A stretch of DNA of 64,000 bases from Amyelois transitella (Eukaryota; Arthropoda; Insecta; Lepidoptera; Pyralidae), in NCBI RefSeq assembly GCF_032362555.1, contig NC_083512.1, forward strand, positions 4,638,001 through 4,702,000, in the 5' to 3' direction. Positions 1-10,617 of the stretch are shown piece after piece. Every line of letters starts with the position of its first letter. Positions within the stretch are counted from its first letter, which is position 1. The notes beneath the pieces are model-generated. The model saw only the letters and a program-made list of their open reading frames with translations, did no database searches and was not told the DNA's origin. A program made the position numbers and the translations under genes.

Positions 1-590
1 ACATCGCTAATGTTCTCGTCCGAAAATGTTCAATCAGGATATTCCAAGACAGCCGACAAATTCGCACCGCACTCAAGAACAAGCACTAATAATTATGAGA
101 TTTAAAGGTAAATATTGATTCGATTATATATAATCGACTGCTTGGGTCTATAATTTGAAAATTTAGTTACCAATCTAATAGTTACCCAAAATAATCATAA
201 TGATGCATGTCGTCTAGACCAGTTCAAAATCCGAGAGCGTCCTTGGGCTTGGCATTTCTTTGAAAAGATAGATTCCACAGAAGCTGCTATTTCAATTATA
301 TCTTGCCTTGTGGTAAATTATGGAAAAGACACCGTAAAGCCTTCAAAATATGCAAAAACTAAGACAATTTACCTGTAATGACCTTATCAACCAAGCGTAA
401 AAATATAACCACTGCCTACAGGCAGGCTTATTCAAGGCTTGAATTAACTTTATAGCCGCAAATATTCTGGTTTTTGATCGATGGACTTACCTTACTGACA
501 TTGCCTGTTTTAACTGTCAAGGCAATAATCCTACATTTTTAACTTCTACTGAAATAGGTAGGACATCCATACCTAGAAAATAGCTTCGTC

Positions 591-680
591 ACATACGTAC
601 ATATGATCACGTCTATATCCCTTGCGGGGTAGACATATCCAACAGACTTGAAAAGACTGAAAGGTTCGGCTTTATTTTGG
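591..680 (-). repeat. 3'-end fragment of the RTE-tailed SINE
   Basis: It starts with an ACATACGTACATATGATCAC-type tail and then carries the family's 'cttgcggggtagac' block and 'ttgaaaagactgaaagg'. It matches the first third of the full-length copy at 2912-3176 and then loses similarity, so it is an old partial copy. Confidence 0.7.
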
Positions 681-756
681 TCACCTAAGTATAAAACTAT
701 AAGTTGGGTGTTGAAGGATTTTGAATTTCTATAAGTGTATGTCTATGCTATCTCGT

Positions 757-799
757 TGCGCAAAATCTAGCAATTTTCGTAGTCACTAGATTTTGCGCA
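757..799. repeat. Perfect 14-bp inverted repeat with 15-nt loop
   Basis: The left arm TGCGCAAAATCTAG (757-770) is the exact reverse complement of CTAGATTTTGCGCA (786-799), with 15 nt between. The stem is too short for an animal microRNA precursor. It could be cruciform-forming DNA or a decayed MITE; no function can be assigned. Confidence 0.6.
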
Positions 800-1471
800 T
801 ACGATTTTTTTAAAATCTTTTATTTTAATCTTTATTGCACAAAAAACAACATGCTCGTTATATTGTAGCAGAATTGGCGGCAACTTAAAGAGTCAAAACC
901 AAAAAAACCAAAGCAGAATTACTTTAGTTCCCACCTGAATGTTTGACTTACACCAAAACAGCTTAAGTATAGAGTATCAAACTGATTTAGATGGCAATAT
1001 ATATATGCAAGTAATAAATTGGGGTGTTCACTCACTTCCCTGAGGATTTTGGTCTTCGACTTCTTGGTATTATAATTTTAAATGCAGTCGGTTTTATTGT
1101 GGGTAGCGAATTCGTAATTCGTAAGAAAAGAACAGATATATTTTGCGGAATAGAAAAGCTTTGAAACGTTTAATACAAGTTTTATTAAATTGCTTAAAAT
1201 TGATTAAATTGTTGTATATATGATTTCATGGCATACTTGTTGCAACAAAAAATAGGTGTCTCGTTCGGTGAGGTCGTTGAGCTCTGGAAGTAAAGGTCAG
1301 GCGGCTACCTAAGCCAGTTCTTCTCTCTCATTGACATTGGCCACATTACACTTACTTCCATGGCCGCGAAGGTAAATATTGATTCCAACTATGAATTTAC
1401 TTTATTTGTTACCGGTGTTTCGTCATGTCTCCACGTATTTTGCAACGAATATCTATTTTTAAAAAGCGATT

Positions 1472-2656
1472 ATGATTCGCTGTTGCGTAATTTTGTCAAT
1501 TTTAGTTTCTTTTGTAAATTGCAAGTTAAATTATGTTAGTTCCAGTGATTCGGATGTCAACTTAGATTCATATCAATTGATCGGTAAATATGGTTATCGA
1601 CCGGAGAAACATCTAGTGGAAACAGAAGATGGTTACATAGTGAGTTTGTTCAGAATAGTTGGCAATGGACCGCCGGTGCTGCTAGCTCATGGTCTTGCTG
1701 ACAGTTCAGATTCATGGCTGGTGTTAGGACCGTCGATGTCACTAGCTTATCAACTATCAGATGCTGGATTCGACATCTGGCTATACAACTCAAGAGGAAA
1801 CAAATATAGCAGAGGAAGTACAAGAGACTTCAGTGAAAAGGAGTATTGGGATTTCAGCTTTGAGGAAATGGGAACTAAAGATATGCCAGCCTGCATCGAT
1901 TACATCCTCAGGGTGACATCTAGAGAAAAAATAACATATGTTGGATTTTCACAAGGAACCACTATATTTTTTGTGATGTGCAGCTCAAAACCAGAGTATA
2001 ATGAAAAAATTAATCACGCTGTATTATTGGCGCCAGTAGCATGGGTCAATACCATAGAGTACCCATTTATAAATTTTTTGGGCCGGTATTTAAAGTTCCT
2101 AATTGTTATGTTTGATAATCTCGGCATACATGAAATATTCACTGAAAATGTCAGAAGAACGAGACAGGGTATTGAATGTAACAAATCTGTACTAGTGTGT
2201 GATTTTGACTATTACATAAACTTTGGAGTGACAAATTTTAATAACTTAGCATTAAATAAAATTGATATAATAGATAGCCACATTCCGGCCGGTGCATCTA
2301 CAAAGACTTTTGCTCATTTTATTCAGGGGTATAGAGATAAACAATTCCAAAAATTTGATTATGGATTTGGGAAAAATTTTGCGTTGTATTCATCTATATA
2401 TCCCCCTCAATATAATGTTACGAAAGTGACAGTCCCATTGAGTTTGATTGCAAGTGAATCTGATAAATTGAGTGACATAGAAGATGTAAAAATACTAGTT
2501 AGTAAGCTGAGAACTATAAAAAGATTTTCTGTTTTTAATAAAACAACAGACTTTACACATATAGAGTTCGCATATGGGAAAAGAGTGAAAGAATTAGTTA
2601 ATAATCCTGTTACAAATATATTGCTGGAAGAAATCAAAAAGAGTAATGAAACTTAA
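1472..2656 (+). CDS. Acid lipase-family (lipase 3-like) secreted alpha/beta hydrolase, single exon
   Basis: This 394-aa protein belongs to the animal acid lipase family (gastric/lysosomal lipase, lipase 3-like), which hydrolyses triacylglycerols or cholesteryl esters, here probably outside the cell or in the lysosome. Residues 1-18 form a hydrophobic signal peptide ending near VNC. Residues 33-62 match the family's N-terminal lid region (YQLIGKYGYRPEKH, ETEDGYIVSLFRI). HGL at 73-75 fits the oxyanion-hole motif, and NSRGNKYSRGS (106-116) is a family hallmark. The nucleophile is Ser160 in GFSQGT. The likely acid and base are Asp331 (ESDKLSD) and His363 (FTHIEF). Full length is normal for the family (about 380-420). 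The ATG at 1472 is the first in frame and gives the signal peptide. The gene has no introns, while most insect relatives have several, so it may be a retrocopy, although I see no poly(A) tail or flanking duplication. The frame is intact. Substrate is unknown. Confidence 0.9.
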   Translation: MIRCCVILSILVSFVNCKLNYVSSSDSDVNLDSYQLIGKYGYRPEKHLVETEDGYIVSLFRIVGNGPPVLLAHGLADSSDSWLVLGPSMSLAYQLSDAGFDIWLYNSRGNKYSRGSTRDFSEKEYWDFSFEEMGTKDMPACIDYILRVTSREKITYVGFSQGTTIFFVMCSSKPEYNEKINHAVLLAPVAWVNTIEYPFINFLGRYLKFLIVMFDNLGIHEIFTENVRRTRQGIECNKSVLVCDFDYYINFGVTNFNNLALNKIDIIDSHIPAGASTKTFAHFIQGYRDKQFQKFDYGFGKNFALYSSIYPPQYNVTKVTVPLSLIASESDKLSDIEDVKILVSKLRTIKRFSVFNKTTDFTHIEFAYGKRVKELVNNPVTNILLEEIKKSNET

Positions 2657-2839
2657 TGTACCCTTATTTTAATAGACAAATGTTTTTCATTGTTATTTGC
2701 CATTTTTATTTTTTATAATTAAATTAGTATGTACCTACTTAGATACCTAATGATATACGAGTAAATCTACAACTGATAACATTTTGTGAATGAAATATAC
2801 CTGCTACAAGGTGTCGTTATGGGTAAAAGCCCTAAAAAT

Positions 2840-2845
2840 AATAAA
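2840..2845 (+). terminator. Possible polyadenylation signal of the lipase gene
   Basis: An AATAAA hexamer lies about 185 bp after the lipase stop codon. It is the first canonical hexamer I see downstream, but such AT-rich DNA yields these by chance. Confidence 0.3.
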
Positions 2846-2911
2846 GTCTTGTGTTTAAAACATAGGTCTTGTGTTTAAAATTAAATATAAGCTACTTAAG
2901 TACAATAAATA

Positions 2912-3176
2912 CATACATACATACATACATATAATCACGTCTTTATCCCTTGCGGGGTAGACAGAGCCAACAGTCTTGCAAAGACCGACAGGCCACGTTC
3001 AGCTATTTGGCTTAAAGATAGAATTGAGATTCAAATAGTGACAGGTTGCCAGCCCATCGCCTAAAAAAGAATCACAAGTTTGATAGCCTATCCCTTAGTC
3101 GCCTTTTATGACATCCATGGGAAAGAGATGGAGTGGTCCTATTCTTTTTTGTTTTGGTGCCGGGAACCACACGGCA
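2912..3176 (-). mobile_element. Full-length RTE-tailed SINE with 11-bp target-site duplication
   Basis: The element reads on the minus strand. Its 5' end is TGCCGTGTGGTTCCCGGCAC and its 3' end is an (ATGT)n tail, seen here as ACATACAT at 2912 onward. TACAATAAATA flanks it exactly at 2901-2911 and 3177-3187, as expected for target-primed insertion. The last ~40 bp before the tail resemble the 3' end of the RTE LINE in this window (CTACCCC, GGGA, AAAGA, CGTGATT). I think it belongs to the widespread lepidopteran SINE group partnered with RTE elements, but I have not checked the family name. Confidence 0.88.
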
Positions 3177-3187
3177 TACAATAAATA

Positions 3188-4060
3188 GGTATCATTTATT
3201 CTACTGTTTGGAAGAACCACAGAAAAAATGATCAGTTTATTGAAGTAGTTAAGAGGACAATCCTACCTCGGCCATGTACCTACCAATGACTTCTTTTTAA
3301 GTCATGTACCTACATTAATTTGTGTACTAACCATTAATCTTACGATATGAGAAACCATGGTGAGGAAACCTTCACTTCAGACAAATGGATGTATAACTAT
3401 GACCCTTAAGCACTAAGTCCCCCTATAAATGGACGCCAGTCGTGAGGCCTATATCGCTATAAAAATCATGATCATGGTCAAGGCGCACACTGGATTTCTT
3501 TCCAGAGTGATTAGAATGTAGGGTAAGGAGGGGGAATGGCGTTCACTTAACGAAAACATATCCGGAACCTATCCCGAACTTATGCCAGAAGGAATAAGAA
3601 TGTTGACGATTACATAGAAATAATATGTGTCGCTTACAATATTTGTGGCAGCATGCAGTCAAATGCTCAATGGGCCATTGACGTTGAAAGGTGTAAATAT
3701 TTCATGAGAAATGCACCCAGCGGCTGCGGGCTTTTGGATGCGCAGTTTAATTTAGCTATCGCAGACTGAATTGAAATATTCGAAGGTCTGTTATGTTGAC
3801 ATACGAACAAATTGAATATTTCAGTATTATTAATGACGCAGTGAAAGATGACAAAAAGTTCAGGCCGTTGGTAGAACATTATGTGACTGGACTACTTCTG
3901 CATCTTTGAAAGCGGTATTAGATAAAATAATACTTAGGTTTTGATGACGTCATTACATTAATCAGCAATTTTATTACATCAATACAAGAAGTACCCATAT
4001 GCAATATTATATCTGAGAACTGAGAACATATAACAACTCTATTGTTATAAACTTAAATTC

Positions 4061-4063
<3 letters not shown>
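3188..4063. other. Gene-free stretch
   Basis: I see no coding exon or recognisable repeat here. Short open frames on either strand show no family motifs. Confidence 0.4.
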
Positions 4064-4112
<49 letters not shown>

Positions 4113-4331
4113 GACAAATTACACTGATTGAGTTAGAAGTAAGTTCGAAACTTGTGTTACGAGATACTAACTCAACGATACTATATTTTATAATAAATAC
4201 TTATATATATAAACATCCAAGACCCAGGACAATCAGAAAAAGTTCTTTTCTCATCATGCCTTGACCGGGATTCGAACCCGGGACCTCCGGTGTCACAGAC
4301 AAGCGTACTACCGCTGAGCCACAGAGGCCGT
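4064..4331 (-). mobile_element. tRNA-derived SINE with 48-nt poly(A) tail
   Basis: Read on the minus strand, it starts GACGGCCTCTGTGGC, has RNA polymerase III box A-like (GTGGCTCAGCGGTAG) and box B-like (GGTTCGAATCC) sequences, and continues into a tRNA-unrelated body (AAAAGAACTTTTTCTGAT, TATAGTATCGTTGAGTTAGT, TCTGTGTAATTTGTCC). It ends in a homopolymer tail (T at 4064-4111 on the plus strand). Seven other copies or fragments occur in the window. I see no clear target-site duplication for this copy. Confidence 0.85.
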
Positions 4332-5487
4332 CTGGCTGGCTGGTATTTATTCGTAGTTTTCTCGTGAATGGTTTGATGAACAGTTAAATAGCTTATCCGG
4401 ATTGAATAGACGTTTGGTTTTTATTTAACATAGGTAAAACTCAATTAAATATATTTTATTTAAATAATGGATTAGGTGTAAGATTTTTTTTCACATGCAA
4501 AATGTTACTCTATAGTTAGGGATTTCCTCAATACTATCCACATGCTATTGGTAGTCCTGACTTGTAACCCCAAAATATATTTTTTTTCTCGAAATAAAAT
4601 CTAGATGTAACTAAAAACCCCGACGCGACAGGTCATTTAAAATACAGGCAGTCGAACGCCGGCAATAACTCTGGTAAAACAAACAACGCACATTGGAACG
4701 AGGGCCAAAAATTAAAAAACTCGGCCTGTCTGACCCCACGTCGGGAGCAGACGTCCGGGCCAAATTGCCTCTCTACACTCAATTTAACGTGGAAAACACT
4801 CTGCTTTGTCCAAGTAATGAACGCTACCTGTCCCAACTCTTCATTGGGAGGTGATTGTGAATCAAATTATGCGTATTTGAAGGTCAGTACTGATAAAAGT
4901 GTTGATGTAAGTACGAGAAATATTGTCCAGGTTGTTAATCTTAAAGATGTTTATTCATGTGGAAATGCATACAGGTAATATGCGCAAGCGACCTCTTATC
5001 ATTTGACGGCGATATCTCAACAATTTTAATATCTTATCTAGATGACTCCAAAAGGACGGCTGCAAGGATAGTTTGAAAGATATGATGTCAAGAACATTAA
5101 GATTACAGGAGGAAATGCAGGGTATTAAAGATTTTTACAGAGTAGATATTTTCTCATAAGGACTAAGATTAAGTATAGATCAGTAAGAATTCTTATTTTT
5201 GGGTTGATTTCTTGATGAAATAGTTTATCCAGTAACATATTATTAAACGTAATTTACATAATCATGAAAACTTATAACTTACTTACTCAAGGTATTCTAG
5301 ATTAAAAATTCCAATTTCGTCGTGGAGGTTAAATGTGTGCAATATAATTTCGCATATAAACACCTGACTTTGATGTTTTATTAGCTATTGTAAACTCTAC
5401 AGCTAATAATTTCAAAACTCGACTACCCACTAGATCCAGATCTCGCTTTGGGTTGTGTGTCCGATATGCCAGCTCAGTCAAGATTTA

Positions 5488-5605
5488 CATCCTCAACTTT
5501 CTGGAGAGACACCCGGGTACGGCTTTTACGACCATGATTCTGAATTGGGTAAGTCAGGTTTTTGCACGAATGGACTCCCATCTGACCTCCGCAACCTATA
5601 CAGAT
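5488..5605 (+). repeat. Dispersed repeat (GACCATGAT / GGGTAAGTCAGG family), copy 1
   Basis: The block contains ACCCGGGTA, ACGACCATGATTCTGAATTG, GGGTAAGTCAGGTTTTTGCA and CTCCCATCTGACCTCCGCAA. Related blocks occur at about 32236, 41640 and 49070, all in the same orientation. I do not recognise the family; no terminal structure is visible. Confidence 0.6.
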
Positions 5606-8054
5606 AGGTCTGATACATAATAGGTAAATGTGGACGCTATAATATGTACAAAAGCAAATAATACATTATTTTATAAAATTCATTTTATTTGCGTAGGTAC
5701 GTAGCGCCGCCGTGTGGTTTGTTGACGTGTGCGATCCACGAGCAGTGCCGGTGTTAAATAAAAAAAAGTACAGATGTAGTAACGTAGATAATATATTTAA
5801 GTGTTGTATCGGTTACTTTTATCTGGCTTTGCCCATTTTTTGTCTTTTCTGGAGAGATCTGAGATATGAAATTCACTGAAAGTCGCTGTAGTAATTAACA
5901 CCATATTGATGAAGTCTACCAGTTACACTTCATCTAGCTACCCTCGCTCCCTCGTACCCATATTATTGGTACTGGTACCAGCCGTAATTGGCTGCTGTTC
6001 TACAAATTTTGAAATGGTACTATAGTCGAAAAGGGGTGAGAGTAGCACGAAATGGAAACTTTGTGTTGTTACATGAGGTGTCTATCAAGATGTGCCGAAA
6101 GTGGGGTTTCAGAGTTCCAAGGAATAGCTTGTGTAACTTATGTAGGTAATTCTATTAAATTTATTCACATGAGCGCATGAAACTTTAAGGCCACGTTTAC
6201 CTTGATATCTTAATGATAGAATTAAGAATAATAATGGTAAGAAGTTGTTAGCTATCACCCAAAAGAATCGCATAGTCCCAAGGAAAGGCTTTCTAGTGAT
6301 ACATTTACAGTGAGCACGTGGCCCACTTGGCTTCTTTTCTCTACTAGACCAGGTGCTACCATATAGTATGCGTGCATTTACATTCTGTGAAAAGCTCAAT
6401 ATCTGTATTCTGTACTTTGTAACTACTGTCGATTTGTCGACGGGCTTTATTTCCGCCCGTCGTCGCGTCGAAAAGCGATAGCGGTGGTTATATTTTATTT
6501 CCAATATTCAGTAATCGAAATAGAAACACGGTCCCCGAGTTTGTGAAACGTGTCCGAGCATCGGCGGCCATGAGTTTTGAAATATGATCGCTTTACTTAC
6601 AGATATATGGATGTACCGATACGTCAACAGACGCACGTGCTTCCACTAAAAATACCTGCATTTTTTGACAGAATATTTTTTTGGGCCTATTCATTTTGTA
6701 TCCTTTTCTAGGCAAAGGCATAAATATTGGAGCGGTATGGCGTGTGCATAAATATCGTTGAACATCTTAATGTCCAAAATTTCAATATCTTTTACTTGCC
6801 ATTTCTAATTCAGATCAGTAATTAGCTACTCGTATCATAACTAAAGTACGAAATACACTTTGCATGCAGTCTCGAAACAGTATTGCGAGCTTTTTTTAAA
6901 TCATCAACATAAATTTTAAAGACAGAAAATTCATCTTTGTCGAGTTCTCGCTCCGAATCTTACCCTAACATATGACTTTTATTGGTATATAGTATATACC
7001 TGCCCACCTATAAAGTTATTAATTTTATAAACATTTGTTGTTGTAGGCGCTCTACGTACCAAATTCCTACATCAATTTTGCGGTCAGTTAGTAACGCAGC
7101 CCTCGAATCCTTAACTATTGAAACTGAATATTGAAACCGTCCGATACACAGTTTTTAATATCCAGTGCTAAATTGTTTTTCATTCAAGACTCTGATGGCT
7201 GACATGTGTACCAAAAACATTTTCATTTTTACGTGGCCGCAAACCAACGTAGAAGAATTTTCGTTTTTTTTATTTTCTAGTCATTGATTAAAAAAAATTA
7301 AGCTATTTTGCTGTTGTATTTGGTAAACTAAAAAAAATATCGAGCGCGGAAAATATAGTAGTCGCGAGTTTTAGCTTTTCTTCAGATGAGATCCAGTTGT
7401 AACCAAATCTTTAAAATTAAACTTTATTTATTTAAAGTTACGATTGTTACAATTTTATTTAGCCACTAAAATATGTATATTTAAAGTTGGCAATTTTTTA
7501 AATATATTTCGTACGGAAGATGATAAGGACTTAAGCGTATAGACTATAGACCACGCTGTATTTATAGGTACGCTGCATATTAAGAGAGTAACTCGTGCGC
7601 GCCTTATAAAAATCTTTTTATGCGGTTCCTACTAAACAAAATATTGAAATAATTCATATTATTAACAGCGATTGTATTTTAGAAGGGACACGAATAAGGG
7701 TTGGAAGCTCCATTGTGTATTTGTATCGATTGTAAGATTCTCAAAAAGCTATTCGCTTAGAAACATCGGGCGAAATGTGTGGCGAAAAAGATTACTTTTA
7801 CACTAAATTGGTTATGTATCGTGAAGTACGCATGATTGGGTTTTGCCATTTGGTTATTTGTGCCGAAAATATAAGCCTTTCGGTTTGTATTTTCGGTAGG
7901 CATTTTTAGGTTTAGTTTAGGTTTATCTATGCTTGGAGCTCAATTAATGTTTTATTGTTTTATACACTAAATGTGTAACAATTTATCATTTCGTTATAAA
8001 ATAATGTAAGACACATATCTAATAAAGCTTGTATTACGGTTTTGCTGAAAGATT

Positions 8055-8125
8055 ATTCCCTTAGTTGTTTCTTACGACATCCACCGGCAAGATTGTGAGA
8101 GTAGTCTTATTTTAAACTGCTGTGA
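8055..8125 (-). repeat. Scrap of the RTE-tailed SINE 5' half
   Basis: It carries CCCTTAG, TTACGACATCCA and TAGTCTTATTTT in the order seen in the full-length SINE at 2912-3176, with many substitutions. Confidence 0.45.
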
Positions 8126-8162
8126 ACTACAAGGCCTCTTGAAATATATAATAGTGATGCTA

Positions 8163-8173
8163 TACATTATACT
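8163..8173. repeat. Left target-site duplication of RTE copy 1
   Basis: TACATTATACT here is repeated exactly at 10607-10617, right after the (ATGT)n tail. Confidence 0.9.
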
Positions 8174-8193
8174 AATTTGAAGATTTAGAGGAA

Positions 8194-10583
8194 ATGAGCG
8201 ATATTGAAGATGGATGGAAGGAATTTAAAGAAAGAATTGTGAAAGTAGCTGTTGAAGTGTGTGGTGTAAGTAGAAGAAGGAAAGGAAAAAATCACAAAAA
8301 TGCGTGGATGAGTAAAGATGTGCAAGAACTTGTGCGATTAAAGAAGAAAGCATGGCTGGATTTGTTAGCAGCAAAAGCTAACTTAAGAATGCAAGAGGTT
8401 ATAGATGAAGATGTGAATGAAGCACGTAAGGAATATAAGAAAATGAAAGATTTGGTTAAGAAAGCTGTGATTAGAAAGAAAGAAGAGTATAAAGAGGATT
8501 TTGATAAAAGGCTATCAGAAGACTTTCAGTCAAATCTGAAAGTATTCTGGAAATCCGTAAGGTCAGCCCGAGGAAATACTATAACCAGAGAGCTGACTAG
8601 GATCAGATGCCAGGATGGTAGCGTTGTGAAAGGAGAAGAATGTGTACTAAAGATATGGAAGGACTATTTTGAAAGTTTATTTGACTTGACGGCTATTGTT
8701 TTGACGGCCTCTGTGGCGCAGCGGTAGTACGCACTGTCTGTGACACCGGAGGTCCCGGGTTCAAATCCCGGCCAGGACATGAGGAGAAAAGAACTTTTTC
8801 TGATTGGCCTGGGTCTTGGATGTTTATCTATATAAGTATTTATTATAAAATATAGTATCGTTGAGTAAGTATCTCGTAACACAAGTCTCGAACTTACTTC
8901 GAGGCCAACTCAATCTGTGTAATTTGTCCCGTATATATATATATTTTATTTGAAAAAAAGGAAGGAAATAAGAAAGATTTCTGCTATAGCGAAGAAAAAG
9001 AGAATGAGATGGAAGGCGAAATTGAAATGTTCGAAATTGTGGAAGCACTTAAGAGTATGAAAGCGGGAAAGGCTGCTGGGTGTGATAGAGTGTCGGTCGA
9101 GATGCTTAAAGCAGGAAAAGGCGTAGTAGCTAGTCAGTTGTACTGCCTTTTCAATTTGTGTTGGAGAAGCGGCCGAGTACCAAAAGATTGGTGTAAGGCT
9201 GTTATCGTGCCACTTTACAAAGGAAAAGGGTCACAGCTGGACTGCAAAAATTATCGTGGTATAAGCCTGCTTAGCGTCGTCGGCAAATTGTATGCTAAGG
9301 TATTGATTAATAGAGTCAGGAATGAAACTGATGACAAAATATGGGATGCTCAAGCGGGATTTCGAAAGGGAATGGGATGTACTGATCAGGTCTTTTCCTT
9401 GCGGTGCATAGCCGAAAAGTTTTTGGCCAAGAGTCAAAAAGTCTATTGCACATTCGTAGATCTGGAAAAGGCCTATGACAGAGTTGAGAGGAATGAATTG
9501 TGGTCAGCACTTTCTATGCATGGGGTGAGCAGTCTCTTGATACGAGCACTGAAATCCTTATATGAGGATTCGAGTGCTTGTGTCAGGATAAACGGAGCGC
9601 ACACTGAGTGGTTTAAGATTGAGAAAGGCGTTAGGCAAGGATGTGTTGCGTCACCGTGGCTGTTCAACCTATTTATGGATAGCTGTTTGACAGATTTGAA
9701 AGAGTCTAAAAGTGGATTAAGGATGAATGAGTTACTCGTCAAATGTCTGCTCTATGCCGACGATCAGGTTATACTGGCGTCATCAGCGGAGGAGTTACAG
9801 GAGATGGTAAACTGTATGCATGAAGCTTTAAAAGAGAAAGGAATGAAAGTGAACGTAAGTAAAACTAAAACACTGGTTTTTGAAATGGAGAAAGAAATGA
9901 CAGCATGTAATATTTTGATTGGAGGAGAAAAAGTGGAGCAAGTGAAAGAGTTTGTATATCTAGGATCAAAGTTTACATCAGATGGCAAGTATGATAGTGA
10001 TATTGAAAGGAGAGTGAACGCGGGGAACATGGTGAATGGAGCTTTGCATGCCTTTATGAGCAGTCAGAAACTATCCAAAAAGGCTCGACTGGCTGTGCAC
10101 AGGGGCGTGTTGGTCCCGACATTAATGTATGGGAGTGAAAGTTGGGTATGGCAAAAGAAGCATGAAAGCAGAATAAATGCAGTGGAAATGAGAGCGTTAA
10201 GGAGTATGATGGGTGTGAAATTGAGTGACAGGATAAGGAACAGCGTGATAAGGGAATGTTGTGATGTGAAAGAAGATGTAGTTACAGGAATAGAAAAGGG
10301 TATGTTAAGATGGTTCGGTCATGTGGAGAGGATGAATGAAAGCAGGTTGACTAAGCAGATATACAAGGAGAGTGTGGAGGGAAAGGTCGGAGTGGGAAGA
10401 CCTAGACGAACGTATCTTGATCAAATTAAGGACGTCCTGGTAAAGGGTCAGGTCAAAAGTACCCGAAACCGCCGAGCTTGTATGAAGAGAGTTATGAATG
10501 TGGACGAAGCGAAAGAAGTATGCAGAGATCGTGGCAAGTGGAAAGAGGTAGTCTCTGCCTACCCCTCCGGGAAAGAGGCGTGA
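8194..10583 (+). pseudogene. RTE reverse transcriptase ORF interrupted by SINE
   Basis: The N-terminal piece (from the ATG at 8194 to 8684) is a Lys/Glu-rich linker between the missing endonuclease and the reverse transcriptase. The downstream piece can restart at the ATG at 9009 and gives 524 aa: NYRGISLLSVVGKLYAKVL (RT motifs 1-2), TFVDLEKAYDRVE (motif A), GVRQGCVASPWLFN (motif B), LLYADDQVILA (motif C, catalytic YADD) and the C-terminal RWFGHVERMNESRLTKQIY and GRPRRTYLDQIKDVL blocks. The SINE introduces a stop at about 8725, separating the two parts. The 524 aa appear identical to copy 2 by eye. Confidence 0.9.
8685..8944 (+). mobile_element. tRNA-derived SINE inserted in the RTE ORF
   Basis: The insertion is exactly bounded by TTTATTTGA at 8676-8684 and 8945-8953, a 9-bp target-site duplication; the empty site can be read in RTE copy 2 around 27940. 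Box A-like GTGGCGCAGCGGTAG and box B-like GGTTCAAATCC are present. Its 5' end carries a partly duplicated leader (CTTGACGGC ... TTTTGACGGC). The tail is TATATATATATATT rather than poly(A). It is younger than the RTE copy it sits in. Confidence 0.93.
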
Positions 10584-10606
10584 TTTTATGTATGTATGTA
10601 TGTATG

Positions 10607-10617
10607 TACATTATACT
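10607..10617. repeat. Right target-site duplication of RTE copy 1
   Basis: TACATTATACT, identical to 8163-8173. Confidence 0.9.

Larger units (their letters stand above)
1..1471. other. Upstream non-coding stretch of the lipase gene
   Basis: I see no convincing coding exon. The stretch holds a decayed RTE-tailed SINE fragment (591-680) and a 14-bp perfect hairpin (757-799), both listed separately. The remainder is AT-rich, and I see no clear TATA box close to the lipase start. Confidence 0.5.
4332..8173. other. Long gene-free stretch before the first RTE copy
   Basis: There is no recognisable gene. A CpG-richer patch at about 4620-4850 and a short GC hairpin near 6437-6461 (CGACGGGC, loop, GCCCGTCG) stand out from the AT-rich background but carry no coding motif. 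The stretch also holds one copy of the dispersed repeat at 5488-5605 and a SINE scrap at about 8055-8125. Confidence 0.4.
8174..10606 (+). mobile_element. 5'-truncated RTE-clade non-LTR retrotransposon, copy 1, split by a SINE
   Basis: This LINE lacks its 5' part, including the endonuclease domain. It begins inside the ORF at 8174 and ends with a short (ATGT)n tail only a few bases after the stop codon, a typical RTE layout. An exact 11-bp target-site duplication flanks it. A tRNA-derived SINE occupies 8685-8944. Outside the SINE, the part from 8578 onward is nearly identical to copy 2 at 27835-29599. The differences I noticed are a silent G/A in a Leu codon (near 9541) and one G/A change giving Glu instead of Lys just after the SINE. 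Insertion is therefore recent. Confidence 0.93.

Noticed and set aside
4242..4331. A tRNA gene on the minus strand
   Set aside because: It has pol III boxes but no clean cloverleaf, and it continues into the body and poly(A) tail shared by several other copies. It is the head of a tRNA-derived SINE.
9231..9742. Minus-strand ORFs in both RTE copies
   Set aside because: They are antisense shadows of the reverse transcriptase ORF and repeat identically at 28224-28735.
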